Shown: in pieces, positions 53,249 to 63,301 of the stretch
How positions within the stretch are numbered: position 1 is the stretch's first letter
Layout: every line of letters starts with the position of its first letter
Source: Pomphorhynchus laevis
Lineage: Eukaryota > Acanthocephala > Palaeacanthocephala > Echinorhynchida > Pomphorhynchidae
Length of the DNA stretch: 64,000 nucleotides
Assembly (NCBI GenBank): GCA_012934845.2
Contig: WNNJ02000802.1
Location: 62,001-126,000, forward strand
Direction of reading: 5' to 3'
Made by a program: the position numbers and the translations under genes
Notes under the pieces: generated by a model
Told to the model about the DNA's origin: nothing
Database searches by the model: none
What the model saw: only the letters and a program-made list of their open reading frames with translations

Positions 53249-54713
53249 ATGACACGAAAAACATCGAAGCTTAAAGCTAAGAAGTCAAATGTAAACACCG
53301 TATCTCTAAACGCAAGCATAATTGATGAGTGTACATCTGTCCAAGTCCAGTGTTCGAACGATTTGTGTGACACCTGGACCACTATTTGTATGAGCAAGTT
53401 AAAAAAGAATTCCGATGATGCTTATTTATGTGGCTTTTGTGCTGTGAAGGAGCTTAATATTTTGAGAAGACGTTTGGTCGAATTTGAAGAAGCACATAAC
53501 CAATCTCTAAGTCGAACCGTTCTCATGGACGATAAAATATCCTCTTCCAAAGCTCAACATCCTTTTAAAAATGTAGTTCCTGTGGATGCGCGGGTTGGTG
53601 ATGATACGACTGCCTGCGTTATTCCCCTTGATGAGAATACAAGCGATCGCAAATTGCAACAAATTGCTGATAATACAGTCCCTAAAGTATCACAGACTAC
53701 GAACGACATGACTACATGCGTTGTCGTTGATCGTCCTTCTGCCGATCTTTCTTTACATATTGACAACCGAACTCGGACAACTGGAGCTTATGTAGGCAGC
53801 AATGGACCTGTAGCATCCCGTATTTGGAAGCGGGGATATTTGCGTTCTTCCTATTCAACTCCAAATTCAGTGTCAAGACCGTATGACGAAGTCTCGAAAT
53901 ATATTCTGTCTGATGAAGCGATTTCACAAAGTGATACACCGAAGATGCCGAATGCTCACAATGCGACATTTCGTAATATCTCAAACAAAGATGGTCAGTG
54001 CGTTTCCTCGGGCAACGCACACGTCACCTTGATGTCACCATCAAGTTCTTTAGAGTCTCATGATTCACATACCCAGACAGACTTATCTAGCTTGCGGAAT
54101 ATTGTTAAAACGGATACTCAAATACCCAGCTTACGTGCATGTACAGATACACAATCTGCTGTGTCCTGTGATGGTCTCGATAGGGTGATCTCAAATAAGC
54201 GGATATATAATAGAGGTTGCTCAGTTATTCTAGCTAATGTGCCCGAGTCTATCTTCGAGAATGCGCAAGCACGACTGAATGACGACATTCAGAGTTTGAG
54301 GTCTATTCTGGCACATGTACTTGGCTCCTGTGACATTGAGACAGTCCAAAAAGTTAAACTTATCGCTCTTTTCCGTCTAGGTAAGCGTAATGCTTTAAAT
54401 AATAAACCCCGACTACTCAAAGCTGTCTTCCATAACCAACTTCATGCTACCTTAATGTTGAGAAACTCGTTCCGTCTCAAAGGGTCTAATATTCGACTGC
54501 TGAAAGATCTTGATGTATCAGAACGAAAAAAAATTATCGAAGGTTAAAAAAGAACTATCATCTCGTGTTGCTAAAGGAGAAACAAATCTCTATGTGAAAA
54601 ATTTTCAGATTGTGAAGCGACGCACTTGGCTGAGTTGGAGCCCACTAGTCATGTCGCCTCGCGTGCATTCTGTAATCGAAACGGGCTCGTCTACTCTGCC
54701 TATCAGAGTCTAA
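53249..54713 (+). pseudogene. LINE-E ORF1 with one homopolymer frameshift
   Basis: The frame is open from ATG 53249 to 54547, then continues in the next frame to 54713. The shift lies in a run of eight A at 54526-54533. Features: CSNDLCDTW...LCGFC at about residues 30-70; polar middle; RRM-like core (CSVILANVPES, ARLNDDIQSLRSIL, ALFRLGKR, RLLKAVFHNQLHATLML, LLKDLDVSERKK, then RVAKGETNLYVKNF). It may be a young break, a polymorphism, an assembly error or ribosomal slippage. Confidence 0.82.
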
Positions 54714-54772
54714 ATGGTTTAGCGTCCGGGTTATTTGGATGTGTAAGGGGTGATAGGAATACTCCCAGAGGT

Positions 54773-57592
54773 ATGTTGGGGCATTGTGAAATACTCCATG
54801 GTAATGTTCGCAGTCTTATATCGAAGATAGATGAACTGAGATATAGAGTTCAGTTAATTCGTCCTAAATTACTCGCTATCACAGAATCATGGCTATATAG
54901 TGATATTATTGATAATGAAGTCTCCATCCCTGGTTATCTGGTTTTCCGCAGTGATCGTAAAAGTGGAAGAGGTGGAGGTGTTATTCTTTATGTGAGCAAC
55001 GATGTGAAAGTAACTATTCTTAGCACTTCTTCTTCTAATAAAGTCGAAAGTTTGTGGTGTCGGGTAAAATTCATGCATACCGCTCCGCTTGTTCTGGGGG
55101 TAGTATATCGTTCACCCTTGGCCGCCACAGATAAACTGATTGGGGAAGTAGAACTTTATTCTAAAGGTACCTCCAATGTTTTAATACTTGGTGACTTGAA
55201 TATGCCTTCGGTTGATTGGAATTCGTATACGGCTTTTCCTACTTGTGACCATGCTTCCTATGACCTTCTGGAGTGTATCATCTATTGTGGTTTAACTCAG
55301 CATGTTCAAAATTACACTCGTTTTGCTAGTGACAGTAGATCTCTATTAGATGTATGTTTATCTTCGAACAGTGAGATTATTAACGCTATCCGTTATGATG
55401 CCCCGATCGGTATGTCTGATCATTGCGTATTGATCATTAGGTTAAGGTTTCAAGAAGATACTCGAGGTCCGCGTGAAAATCAAGTGGTTAATGCTTTCAA
55501 AACCAACACAGGTGCAATTAAGTCAATACTTTCAACAGCTACCTGGCCAGATCCCGCTGTTGTTGGAGTACACGGCGCGTGGAATTACTTTCAGAGAACC
55601 TTAGAGTCGCTGCTTATTTTATTCTCTCCACTTAGAAGCAGGACACGTCGAAAAGATTCTCCCTGGTTCGATTCTGAGTTACGTTCAGCATTGAGGACTC
55701 GTAATTTGATCTTCAATCGCTACAAAGTTGGGGAGTGTAGTTATGATGTTTTTAAACAGGCAAGAAATTTATTCAATTCATTGAAGAGAAAGAAGCGGTG
55801 TGCATTTGAGAATGCATTAGCTAACAAGTGTAAATACGATTTAAAGGTCCTTTTTCAGTACCTATCAAGCAGGGGAGCTGTTGATTCTTCGATTTGTCAC
55901 TACTTCTATGACATTTCTGCGAATGACCTAGCTGAAGAGTTTGCGGCACACTATTGCACTTCAGTAGAGCCCGCAAATGAACATCAAACTTTTTGTATGG
56001 AATCTAGTGTGCTGAACACTTACTCTGACACGTGTCTTGAGTTGGACCTTGACAATTTGATAACGCCAGCTAAAGTCTATTCCGAATTACGCCGTCTAAA
56101 AGCAAATAATTCAAGAGGTTGTGACTTACTACCTTCTGTTTATCTGCGCAGATTAGCAGGCTCAATTTGCGTTCCTCTCTGTGCAATTTTTCGCCAGTCA
56201 ATCTTGGAAAGATCTCTTCCTAATGTGTGGAAGCAGTCAATTGTTCTTCCCTACTTCAAGAAGGGAGATCGCTCTTCCGTCGAGAATTATAGGCCGGTGA
56301 GCATTACCTGCATTTGCTGTAGAGTGTTGGAGAGGTTTGTGCATCGCTACATGGTTGAGTTTTTTCGTGTAGGAAAAATTTTAGTCCCTAATCAGCACGG
56401 ATTTCGGGAGGGTTATTCAACTGTTTCAAATTTGCTTGATGCTCATCTTGATTGGACAGCGAATAAGACACATTATATCGATACAGACATTATATTCTTC
56501 GACTTTTCTAAAGCTTTTGATAGAGTAGATCATGGTCTACTTCTTCAGAAACTTGTCAATACTGGACTCCCAAACATAATAGTTGATTGGATTAGAGAAT
56601 TTCTTCGTGATCGTTGCTTTCGAGTACTTGTCGATTGGTCATTGTCTGTGTCTAGAGAATGTCATATTGGAGTACCTCAAGGTTCAGTTTTAGGTCCGCT
56701 TTTATTCAGCATTTATGTTAACGATTTGCCTGGGTGCATTCGCTCTCGATCATGTTTGTATGCAGATGACTTAAAAATATGGCGGCCCATTCATTCATGT
56801 GAGGATGTTGATAATTTGCAAACTGACATAGATAATTTGGAGTTGTGGGCGGCGTTAAACAAGCTTGTGATAAATGTTTCGAAATGCAAACACATGCGTA
56901 TTATTGGTAATGCTCGCAAGCAACTAACATCAGCTTGTTACACATATAAGGACTGTATTGTGGAAAGTGTCGATAGTTACAAAGATTTAGGAGTATGGGT
57001 TACCTCTAATTTATCAACCAAAAAGCACACTGATCAAGCTTGTGCCAACTCCAATAAAATGATAGGTATGATTCGACGCGCGTTTGTTCGCGTTAATCCG
57101 ACTGCTCTTCGGCCTCTGATTTTAGCACATGTATTGAGTAGACTTTTATATGCAGCTCCGGTTGTATACCCACGTACTGTGCATGAACATAAGAAATCAG
57201 AGAGGGTACTTCGCAGGGCAACAAAGCTAGCACCAACGTTGGCGTCGCTGCCTTATGAAGACAGACTGAGATCATTAGGACTTGAGACCGTCACATGGAC
57301 CCGTCGGTACATGGATATGTGCCTTGTTTGGCATTTATTCCAACGTCCTCATCACCCTCTTCGGAGTAGGGTTCAACTACGTTGTTCAAATGTTCTTCGC
57401 GGTCATTCTTTAACTATTCGAAGAAACAGAGTACAGAAATTGGGCGCGATGCAATTTGATAGAAGAATTGTTGAGCTGTGGAACAACCTTGATGCAGACA
57501 CCGTTGGATGCAGTTCACTTAGTGCTTTTAAAAGAAGACTACGAATGGATCAAGCAATGTTTCGTGTTGCATTTCCTTATTTTAAAAACTAA
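54773..57592 (+). CDS. LINE-E ORF2: endonuclease and reverse transcriptase
   Basis: The frame is open from 54626, where it overlaps the ORF1 end by 88 nt in the -1 frame, but the first ATG is at 54773 (MLGHCEILHGNVRSL), so I start there (940 codons). Endonuclease: ITESWLYSD, RGGGVILYVSND, GVVYRSP, LGDLNMPSVDW, LLDVCLSS, IGMSDHCVLI. RT: YRPVSITCICCRVLERF, QHGFREGYSTVSN, FFDFSKAFDRVDHGLLL with catalytic Asp, IGVPQGSVLGPLLFSIYVND, LYADDLKIWRPI. C-terminus: RIVELWNNLDADTV. All key residues are present. Confidence 0.88.
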   Translation: MLGHCEILHGNVRSLISKIDELRYRVQLIRPKLLAITESWLYSDIIDNEVSIPGYLVFRSDRKSGRGGGVILYVSNDVKVTILSTSSSNKVESLWCRVKFMHTAPLVLGVVYRSPLAATDKLIGEVELYSKGTSNVLILGDLNMPSVDWNSYTAFPTCDHASYDLLECIIYCGLTQHVQNYTRFASDSRSLLDVCLSSNSEIINAIRYDAPIGMSDHCVLIIRLRFQEDTRGPRENQVVNAFKTNTGAIKSILSTATWPDPAVVGVHGAWNYFQRTLESLLILFSPLRSRTRRKDSPWFDSELRSALRTRNLIFNRYKVGECSYDVFKQARNLFNSLKRKKRCAFENALANKCKYDLKVLFQYLSSRGAVDSSICHYFYDISANDLAEEFAAHYCTSVEPANEHQTFCMESSVLNTYSDTCLELDLDNLITPAKVYSELRRLKANNSRGCDLLPSVYLRRLAGSICVPLCAIFRQSILERSLPNVWKQSIVLPYFKKGDRSSVENYRPVSITCICCRVLERFVHRYMVEFFRVGKILVPNQHGFREGYSTVSNLLDAHLDWTANKTHYIDTDIIFFDFSKAFDRVDHGLLLQKLVNTGLPNIIVDWIREFLRDRCFRVLVDWSLSVSRECHIGVPQGSVLGPLLFSIYVNDLPGCIRSRSCLYADDLKIWRPIHSCEDVDNLQTDIDNLELWAALNKLVINVSKCKHMRIIGNARKQLTSACYTYKDCIVESVDSYKDLGVWVTSNLSTKKHTDQACANSNKMIGMIRRAFVRVNPTALRPLILAHVLSRLLYAAPVVYPRTVHEHKKSERVLRRATKLAPTLASLPYEDRLRSLGLETVTWTRRYMDMCLVWHLFQRPHHPLRSRVQLRCSNVLRGHSLTIRRNRVQKLGAMQFDRRIVELWNNLDADTVGCSSLSAFKRRLRMDQAMFRVAFPYFKN

Positions 57593-57748
57593 TTAATTTA
57601 TTTACGAACTTATTGTGAGCCAGCTATTTGAGCTAATGCTCGTATGTTGTTGAATGTATAATAATTTTTTTTTTTGTTTTTTAATAATAATAATTTTTTT
57701 TTTTTTTTTTGTTAATATTTTTTTTATTATGTATAATAATAATAATAA

Positions 57749-57920
57749 TGAAGAGTGAACCCGCTTCATCATCGGGTGCCCCTACGTCTTTCGACAACGC
57801 GATCTTGTGGCTTTGACGTGTGCTTACAGAGAAGTCAATAGAGAGTGCATGCTCGAGGTTTGAACCCCGTACATAGAGTTTGCAATGCACACGCCTCCAC
57901 CATTCGGCCACGCGGGGCTT
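57749..57920 (-). mobile_element. tRNA-derived SINE with (TTA)n tail
   Basis: On the minus strand the element opens with a tRNA-like head: box A GTGGCCGAATGGTGGAGGC (57911-57893) and box B GGTTCAAACC (57866-57857), spaced as in a tRNA gene; the box A sequence resembles tRNA-Leu/Ser. A unique body follows and ends in a hairpin ACCCG...CGGGT (57759-57777) and a cattattattattat tail. It lies in a TAA microsatellite, so target duplications cannot be told from the tail. It would be transcribed by RNA polymerase III and moved by a partner LINE. Confidence 0.82.
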
Positions 57921-57939
57921 AATAATAATAATAATTTTT

Positions 57940-60480
57940 TTTTTTTTTTTTTTTTTTTTTTGAAGAGAAGATTTATTCAAGAAAAAAAAAGAAGTAAAAT
58001 GTTCTACAAACTAGAAAAGTTTCTTGCACTGTCAAGCACATTGTCCCGACATATTACTCAACGGAGTGCAGCGGACTTGTAATGATGCTGCTCTTGCTAG
58101 CGCTAGTCCCGTTTTGATCCTCAAATCACGCATGCATTCGTTGTATGGCCGAGTAGATTTTATAGATTGACGCCTGCATATTTGTCGTAGCACCTTTGAA
58201 GCTATTTCACCAGCTCCACCGTTAGCTGCAAAAATTATAGGAAAAAAACAAGCTCTTTCAAATCGTGATATACGTTCACCGTATTTTCCGATTTTCCTTT
58301 GTTCGTGGTAGTGAAAGTGATTTTGTGGCATTGATGTTGAGTAGGACGAAGCAAGGTGATTGTAAACGCAAATGTCCAATAGGGACCGCTCCGAAATACT
58401 AAACAACCCATAGCAAGAAATATCTACTCTAGCGTTATGTTCCCTGGCTGTCGAATTTGTTGCGAATGTTACTCCGTCTGGAAGCGGTTGCAGTGTAGGT
58501 TCAAGAGAAACGGGGTCGCAAATCCCTTTTAGCTCTTTTGCAATTAGATCCCGAAGGAAGTTGTGTCGTATTATTGGCATACCACCGACCTTACATGAAA
58601 GAGAGTGACGGAGCTCAAACTTTGAACCGCATAAACATTGATCTGGTTGTTTCGGAGGCGTCCAACCATATCTTGTCGCTAGAGCGTCTTGAAATTGGAG
58701 CTTTGAGAGTCGATAACCATATGCTTCCATCGGTTTTGCAGACAACCATGTTGACGCACCACACGTAGCAGCAAATTTTAAAGCTTTTATAATATTGCTA
58801 TCTTCCAATGTTTGTAATTTAATATTCCAAAAATTATTTCGTTGATTGTGAATATCCAAAGCGATTTGTTGCTGCTGTTGGGCCAACAAGGGGCCAAATG
58901 ATGCATTGATCAGCGGTTGACACATTCGGCGCGAATTTTCGAATTCCAGATCAGATCCATCTTGAGGCAGAAAAATTCCCAAACCACCATACCGCAAAGG
59001 GATATTTAATATTGTTTTAAATCGATCTATATCGACGACGCCAGTTATCTTGGGAACAAGGCAGGATACTATGATTTTCGACAAGTTTGCGAATGCTTCT
59101 GAATAGACATGTATAGTTCGTTGTATGAAGTTCCAGCTGTGTTGTAGTGCTTGAGTCAGAGCGACGTAAGCCAAGTGAGGATCTTCGTCGGCTACTAGTA
59201 TCAACCTCTCTATGCAAGTAGACCATTCATCTATTTTCCTTTTTATAAACATATTTGTATATGATTTTGTACCAATAGCTGAACCCAGTATCTCAATTCC
59301 ATCAGTATTAATGCATAGGTTAGATTCTACGAAAATCGACCGGGCAACGCTAAGTATCTTATCGTGTACCAACATTCGGCACTTTTCTTCATTAAGATAA
59401 ATCCAAAATCAGGACCGACTCGACGCACAGTATCCCAAATCGTCTTAAGGTCCTTCACACTTCCGATAATGTTAGAGTCATCCGCATACCAGCGATGTAC
59501 AGTATTCGGGGCAGCCTTTGAAAGAACATTAATCAAGGGAAGAGACGCCGCGGCAAACGCAATCATGGAAAGCGGGTCACCTTGAGTGAATCCCTCTGAT
59601 GATTCTAAAAAATCATTGTCGACAGTCAGTATATTAGGGCATTTGTAGATATTTCGTAGTATAGTGGATAAAGAAGGACATATGAACTCTACATTGTTCA
59701 AAGCGACTAAACGATTTATGCGATTAAAAGCGTTGGATGCATCTAGTTGTAATATGCACAAGTCATCGCTACTATCAAAGAGTTCTCTTGTGGAATGAAT
59801 TGCCATCTCAATACCACATCGTTGGCCAGAGCATAATTGAACACAACCAGCCACTTTCTGGATATCTTCCGAAATTCTTTTCGCCACAACTTTGCCTACT
59901 ATTCTTCGAGAGACTTCACCTACTCCAATCGGTCGTACTCCTGGATTTTTATCTAGTGGAATTAGACGGCTTACTGTAAAGGCCTCAATGTCGCCGGGAT
60001 TCAATTCGATGGTCGCTATAGTTATTGCGAAGTTGGCTAAGGATTCAGCAAGCCTATTAGAACTTTGACCAAAAGAGCATATCATACTCTTCCATGAAGA
60101 TGCATTTACTCCAGAAGGCCCTGCTGCACCACGTGTAGATCTAGCGGCAGAACGAATATCTTCAGCATCTATTTTTAGGAAGCGAACAGGATGATGATCA
60201 GCAATGTTATCCAGTGGAGCTCTGAGTAAGACGTGTTTATTCGCAGGAATTGAATCAGGATGTAATTCCAACAATTTCTCCTTTACTGATTGACCGCTTG
60301 GCAAAGTGTCTTTAAGTCTGAACACCTGGTGCGATTTATTGGGATCTTTTAGTACTTGAATTGCGGCGTGTGTTTTTCCCGTTGTTAACAGTTTACTAAA
60401 TAAGTTTATCCAGTTTTGATTCTTTTTTATTATTGGTAAACGATCGCGTGCCTCAGATTGAAGAATTCTTCCCTCAACTA
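57940..60480 (-). mobile_element. REL-type (R2-group) LINE, 5'-truncated
   Basis: An RT followed by a Cys-His motif and a restriction-like endonuclease, one ORF with a single frameshift, then an AATAAATC stretch and a long poly(A) tail (plus-strand T run, 57933-57961). Its 5' end is cut at 60480 against the next element's tail. The domain order places it with the R2/NeSL/R4 group, unlike the CR1-like LINEs nearby. Confidence 0.85.
58032..60475 (-). pseudogene. REL-LINE polyprotein (RT plus restriction-like endonuclease), one frameshift
   Basis: The RT part (59327-60475) has RGAAGPSGVNASSWK, SRLIPLDKNPGVRPIGVGEV, LQLDASNAFNRINR (motif A), EGFTQGDPLSMIAFA and WYADDSNIIG. A frame change at about 59330-59375 leads to 58032-59375, with LRYGGLGI, a Cys-His motif C247-L-C249-G ... 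H257-x3-C261, RHN (270-272) plus RD, ARVDIS, LLDICVYN and KIGKY: the typical REL catalytic order. No in-frame stop was seen apart from the frame change. Confidence 0.83.
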
Positions 60481-60489
60481 ATAATAATA

Positions 60490-61563
60490 ATAATAATTTT
60501 TTTTTTTTTTTAATATTATTTTTTATTATAAATATTATTACATTAATATAGGTTCCCGCAAATGGGCCTTAATTTACAATTTTAAAGAAAAAAACCTCAC
60601 CAAGCCAGTTTTAATATTCAAAAAGTCACTAAATTATTCTTCATTGATTAAACATAAATCCCTTTGAGGACGATTTATAGCTGATCGAGCTCCACGGACA
60701 CATCGAGAAGTCATCTTTGCAAGGATAACGCTGATGCCACTACGTAATCTGCTTATTTCATCGTTGTATGAGCTGTTATGACTCCTTGCCATGGAGCCCG
60801 CGATTCTCTTTAACAGGATTGCCGCTTCCGTACCCGCCCCTCCGAGCATCGAAAATACTACGGGAATAAATGACGCATGCTCTATGCTATTTACTCTCTC
60901 AAGATACTTCCTTTTCTTCCTTAGTTCATGATATTCGAAGCATGGTCCGATACTCTTACTGGAGTTAGAGGGAGCGTATGCGTTGAACACGCAGATATCA
61001 AGGAAAGTACACTCCGTTCTGTCTCCAAAGATTCCGGAACATGATATGTCAAGTCTCGCTTCACGATCAATAGTTGTACCGTAATTTTGGAAGCATATTT
61101 CATCATGCAGAGGGGATAGTTTTGGCTCGATTGCTACGTTACGACAACATTCAGATAATCTATTCGCTAGAAAATCACGGACGGCATCGTGTCTCATTGA
61201 TGGCAAGCCGCCTAAAGGGCACGAGAAAGTGTGTGATATCGAGTTTTGTTCTTTACATTGGCAGTATTTCGGTGATGAGGGATGGAGAAATCCGTATCTG
61301 GTGGCTAGTGCATCTTGAAAGACTGTATTACTTATTCTAGAAGAATAACTGTTTGTTGGGTATGTTGACAACCACGAAGATGATCCAGATACTGATGCAT
61401 GCTCGATGGCATTCTTGAGAGTAGGGTCGACCTGATTTATAATGTCATTGTGATTCATCCTTTCCGCTTTTAAACGGTTAGCACGAATTTCTTTACATAA
61501 TCTGTTTTGATAATAATAATAATAAAACGCATTTAATCTTATTTGTCTATAATTTTTGGACAT
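60490..61563 (-). mobile_element. REL-type LINE, 5'-truncated 3' end
   Basis: The minus-strand frame 60634-61563 carries the last domain of the same class: SGSSSWLSTYPTNSYSSRI, FQDALATRYGF, CQCKEQNSISHTFSC, RHDAVRDF, ARLDISCSGIF, FLDICVFN and KKRKYLERV. The codons before it come from a TAA/TAT microsatellite (a Tyr run near 61510) and are not part of the element. The 3' side has a CCC-GCAAAT-GGG stem-loop (60555-60566) and a plus-strand T run. It belongs to a different family from 57940-60480. Confidence 0.82.
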
Positions 61564-61950
61564 TCAATGTTACTTCAAACTCGATAAAACAAAATTAGTA
61601 AACTAATTCAAATTTTATATTCGAAATTTCAAGTATTTATACAAAATGTAACCAAAACGTGGTCACTTTCGGTTAAAAACGTACAAAATCCAAATTAGTT
61701 CGGATGTTATTACTTTTAACTTTTTAGATTATAATATAATCCTCTTTATATCTATTAGATTATATTAATTTATATAAATTCCATATGTAGCAAAATTCAA
61801 GCAACAATATTATGTGATAGAAACTTATTAAATTACTTCAAGCCATCAAATCTATCAAATTTAGAAGAATTACGTTATAGTGATTGATTAAAATATTAAT
61901 TTTACACGTGTATACTGAAGAAATTATACGAAATATAATAAAATACATGT
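61564..61950. other. AT-rich DNA, nothing recognised
   Basis: No coding pattern, known repeat or exon-like segment found. Confidence 0.5.
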
Positions 61951-61956
61951 GGTCAA

Positions 61957-62085
61957 ATTCGTGGACTGCTTGTGTTCAACTTATACATCAAAGACTTGTC
62001 GGATATTCTTAAAAGCAACTGTCTAACTTTTGCTAATGATTTTAAATTCCAGAATCGAGTTATTTGTATTAATGGTGCAAATTTA
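61957..62085 (+). mobile_element. LINE RT remnant
   Basis: A short open stretch reads GQIRGLLVFNLYIKDLSDIL...SNCLTFANDFKF, the region from after GVPQG to the (Y/F)ADD motif of a CR1/I-type RT, with ADD changed to AND. Both ends are lost. Confidence 0.6.
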
Positions 62086-62129
62086 AATTTAAATTCAAAT
62101 TTGAATAATATCCATTAATATTAAGTGAT

Positions 62130-62960
62130 ATAATTTTGCAATCACTGTTACAATTTAATTTTTTATGGCACTGCGCATTACTTTAATCCTATTTATAAGC
62201 AACAGCAGAAAGCCAATACCTACGTTTCACTTTTCGGTCCTTTTAATGTTGGCTGACGATCATTCGACTCATCTGCTCTATTGACAATTAGTTTTAATGA
62301 AATACCTTCGTATTACATTTTTCAAATTTAATTAAAATAATTTCTGATTGTAAATTAAATCAGCATTGGTACGGGAAAGTATACCTTAAATTTGAAAGCC
62401 TACCTATTTTTGCAATTAATTATTATTAGCAAGCAATTCATCTAAAGTGTTTCCTAATTTTAAGTTAATATAATTGTGGAGTCATTGTTACGATTAATTT
62501 TTTTGATGTCACTTCACATTGCTTTAATCCTAACTATAAGCTAATAGTACACTTCACATTGCTTTAATCCTAATTATAAGCTAATAGCAGTAAGCTACAT
62601 TTTAGTATTGGTAAACCTCGTCAGCTACCGATCCAATAACTACATTTCACTTTTTTGATCCTTATTTAATGTTGTATGACGATCACTCGACTCGTCTGTT
62701 TTTATTAGCAATTAGATTTAATTGGCAATTAAATCTTTTTATTAGTTTCCTATTGACGTTAACACTTCTATGTTCAAAGTCGCCACTAATCGGCTACTGA
62801 TTCATTACCAAAGTTAAACGTTTCAGTATTTTTAATGTTGATTAACGATCACTCCATTCGTTTGCTAATTGACAATAAGATTAAATGTAATACTTTTGTT
62901 ATATATTTTCACTTCATAATTCACAATTTCCCGGTTGAAGTATTCTCATTAATCTGATAA
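62130..62960. repeat. Three diverged tandem units of about 200-350 bp
   Basis: A block with gacgatcattcgactcatct recurs near 62259, 62678 and 62841, with matching surroundings (ttacaatttaatttttt...gcattactttaatcct upstream). The middle unit has an extra 33-bp tandem duplication (acacttcacattgctttaa at about 62512 and 62545). The units are diverged, so the array is old. Confidence 0.65.
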
Positions 62961-63059
62961 CTAAATTACAATCTTAATTAACAACAAAAATTTCTTGACA
63001 AGAAAAAAAAACAAATAATATACAAGATTTTTCCTGCCAAAAACTGGTCCGGATGTCGA

Positions 63060-63301
63060 ATCGTAGAGGCAGTGCACGAGTTAAACTACTCCTGACATCG
63101 CGATTCTGGGCGACAGACCAGACTTATCTTTCAGATACCCCAAGGCTGTCTTCGGCCAGTTTCGAGATTTGTTCTCTCCACCGGTATCTAGGTCTACCTC
63201 GAGGTCTCTTTTCACAAAGTCAGGCCTGGAAACCCTCAAAGGAAGGCGATCCATAGATATCCTCAGAACGTGTCCTAGCCATCTCAGCTGACTCTCTTCG
63301 A
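63060..63301 (-). mobile_element. RTE-like LINE C-terminal fragment
   Basis: The minus-strand frame reads ESQLRWLGHVLRISMDRLPL with a spaced W and basic tail, the well-known end of RTE-type RT proteins (RWLGHVLRM...LP). It is cut at 63301 by a LINE-A tail and lacks the RT core. Confidence 0.6.

Larger units (their letters stand above)
52900..57680 (+). mobile_element. LINE-E, nearly complete CR1-like LINE
   Basis: The 5' UTR has a 14-bp array (53004-53104). ORF1 (53249-54713) has a single homopolymer frameshift and ORF2 (to 57592) is open. The 3' UTR stem-loop is AGCT-ATTTG-AGCT (57622-57634), with a gtataataatttt tail. The exact 5' edge is unclear. Confidence 0.88.

Noticed and set aside
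57840-57920. Functional tRNA gene
   Set aside because: Only the box A and box B regions are tRNA-like; the acceptor stem does not close and a SINE body and tail follow.
57681-57980. 99-codon minus-strand frame with poly-Lys
   Set aside because: It reads through T/A runs and the SINE and has no protein-like core.
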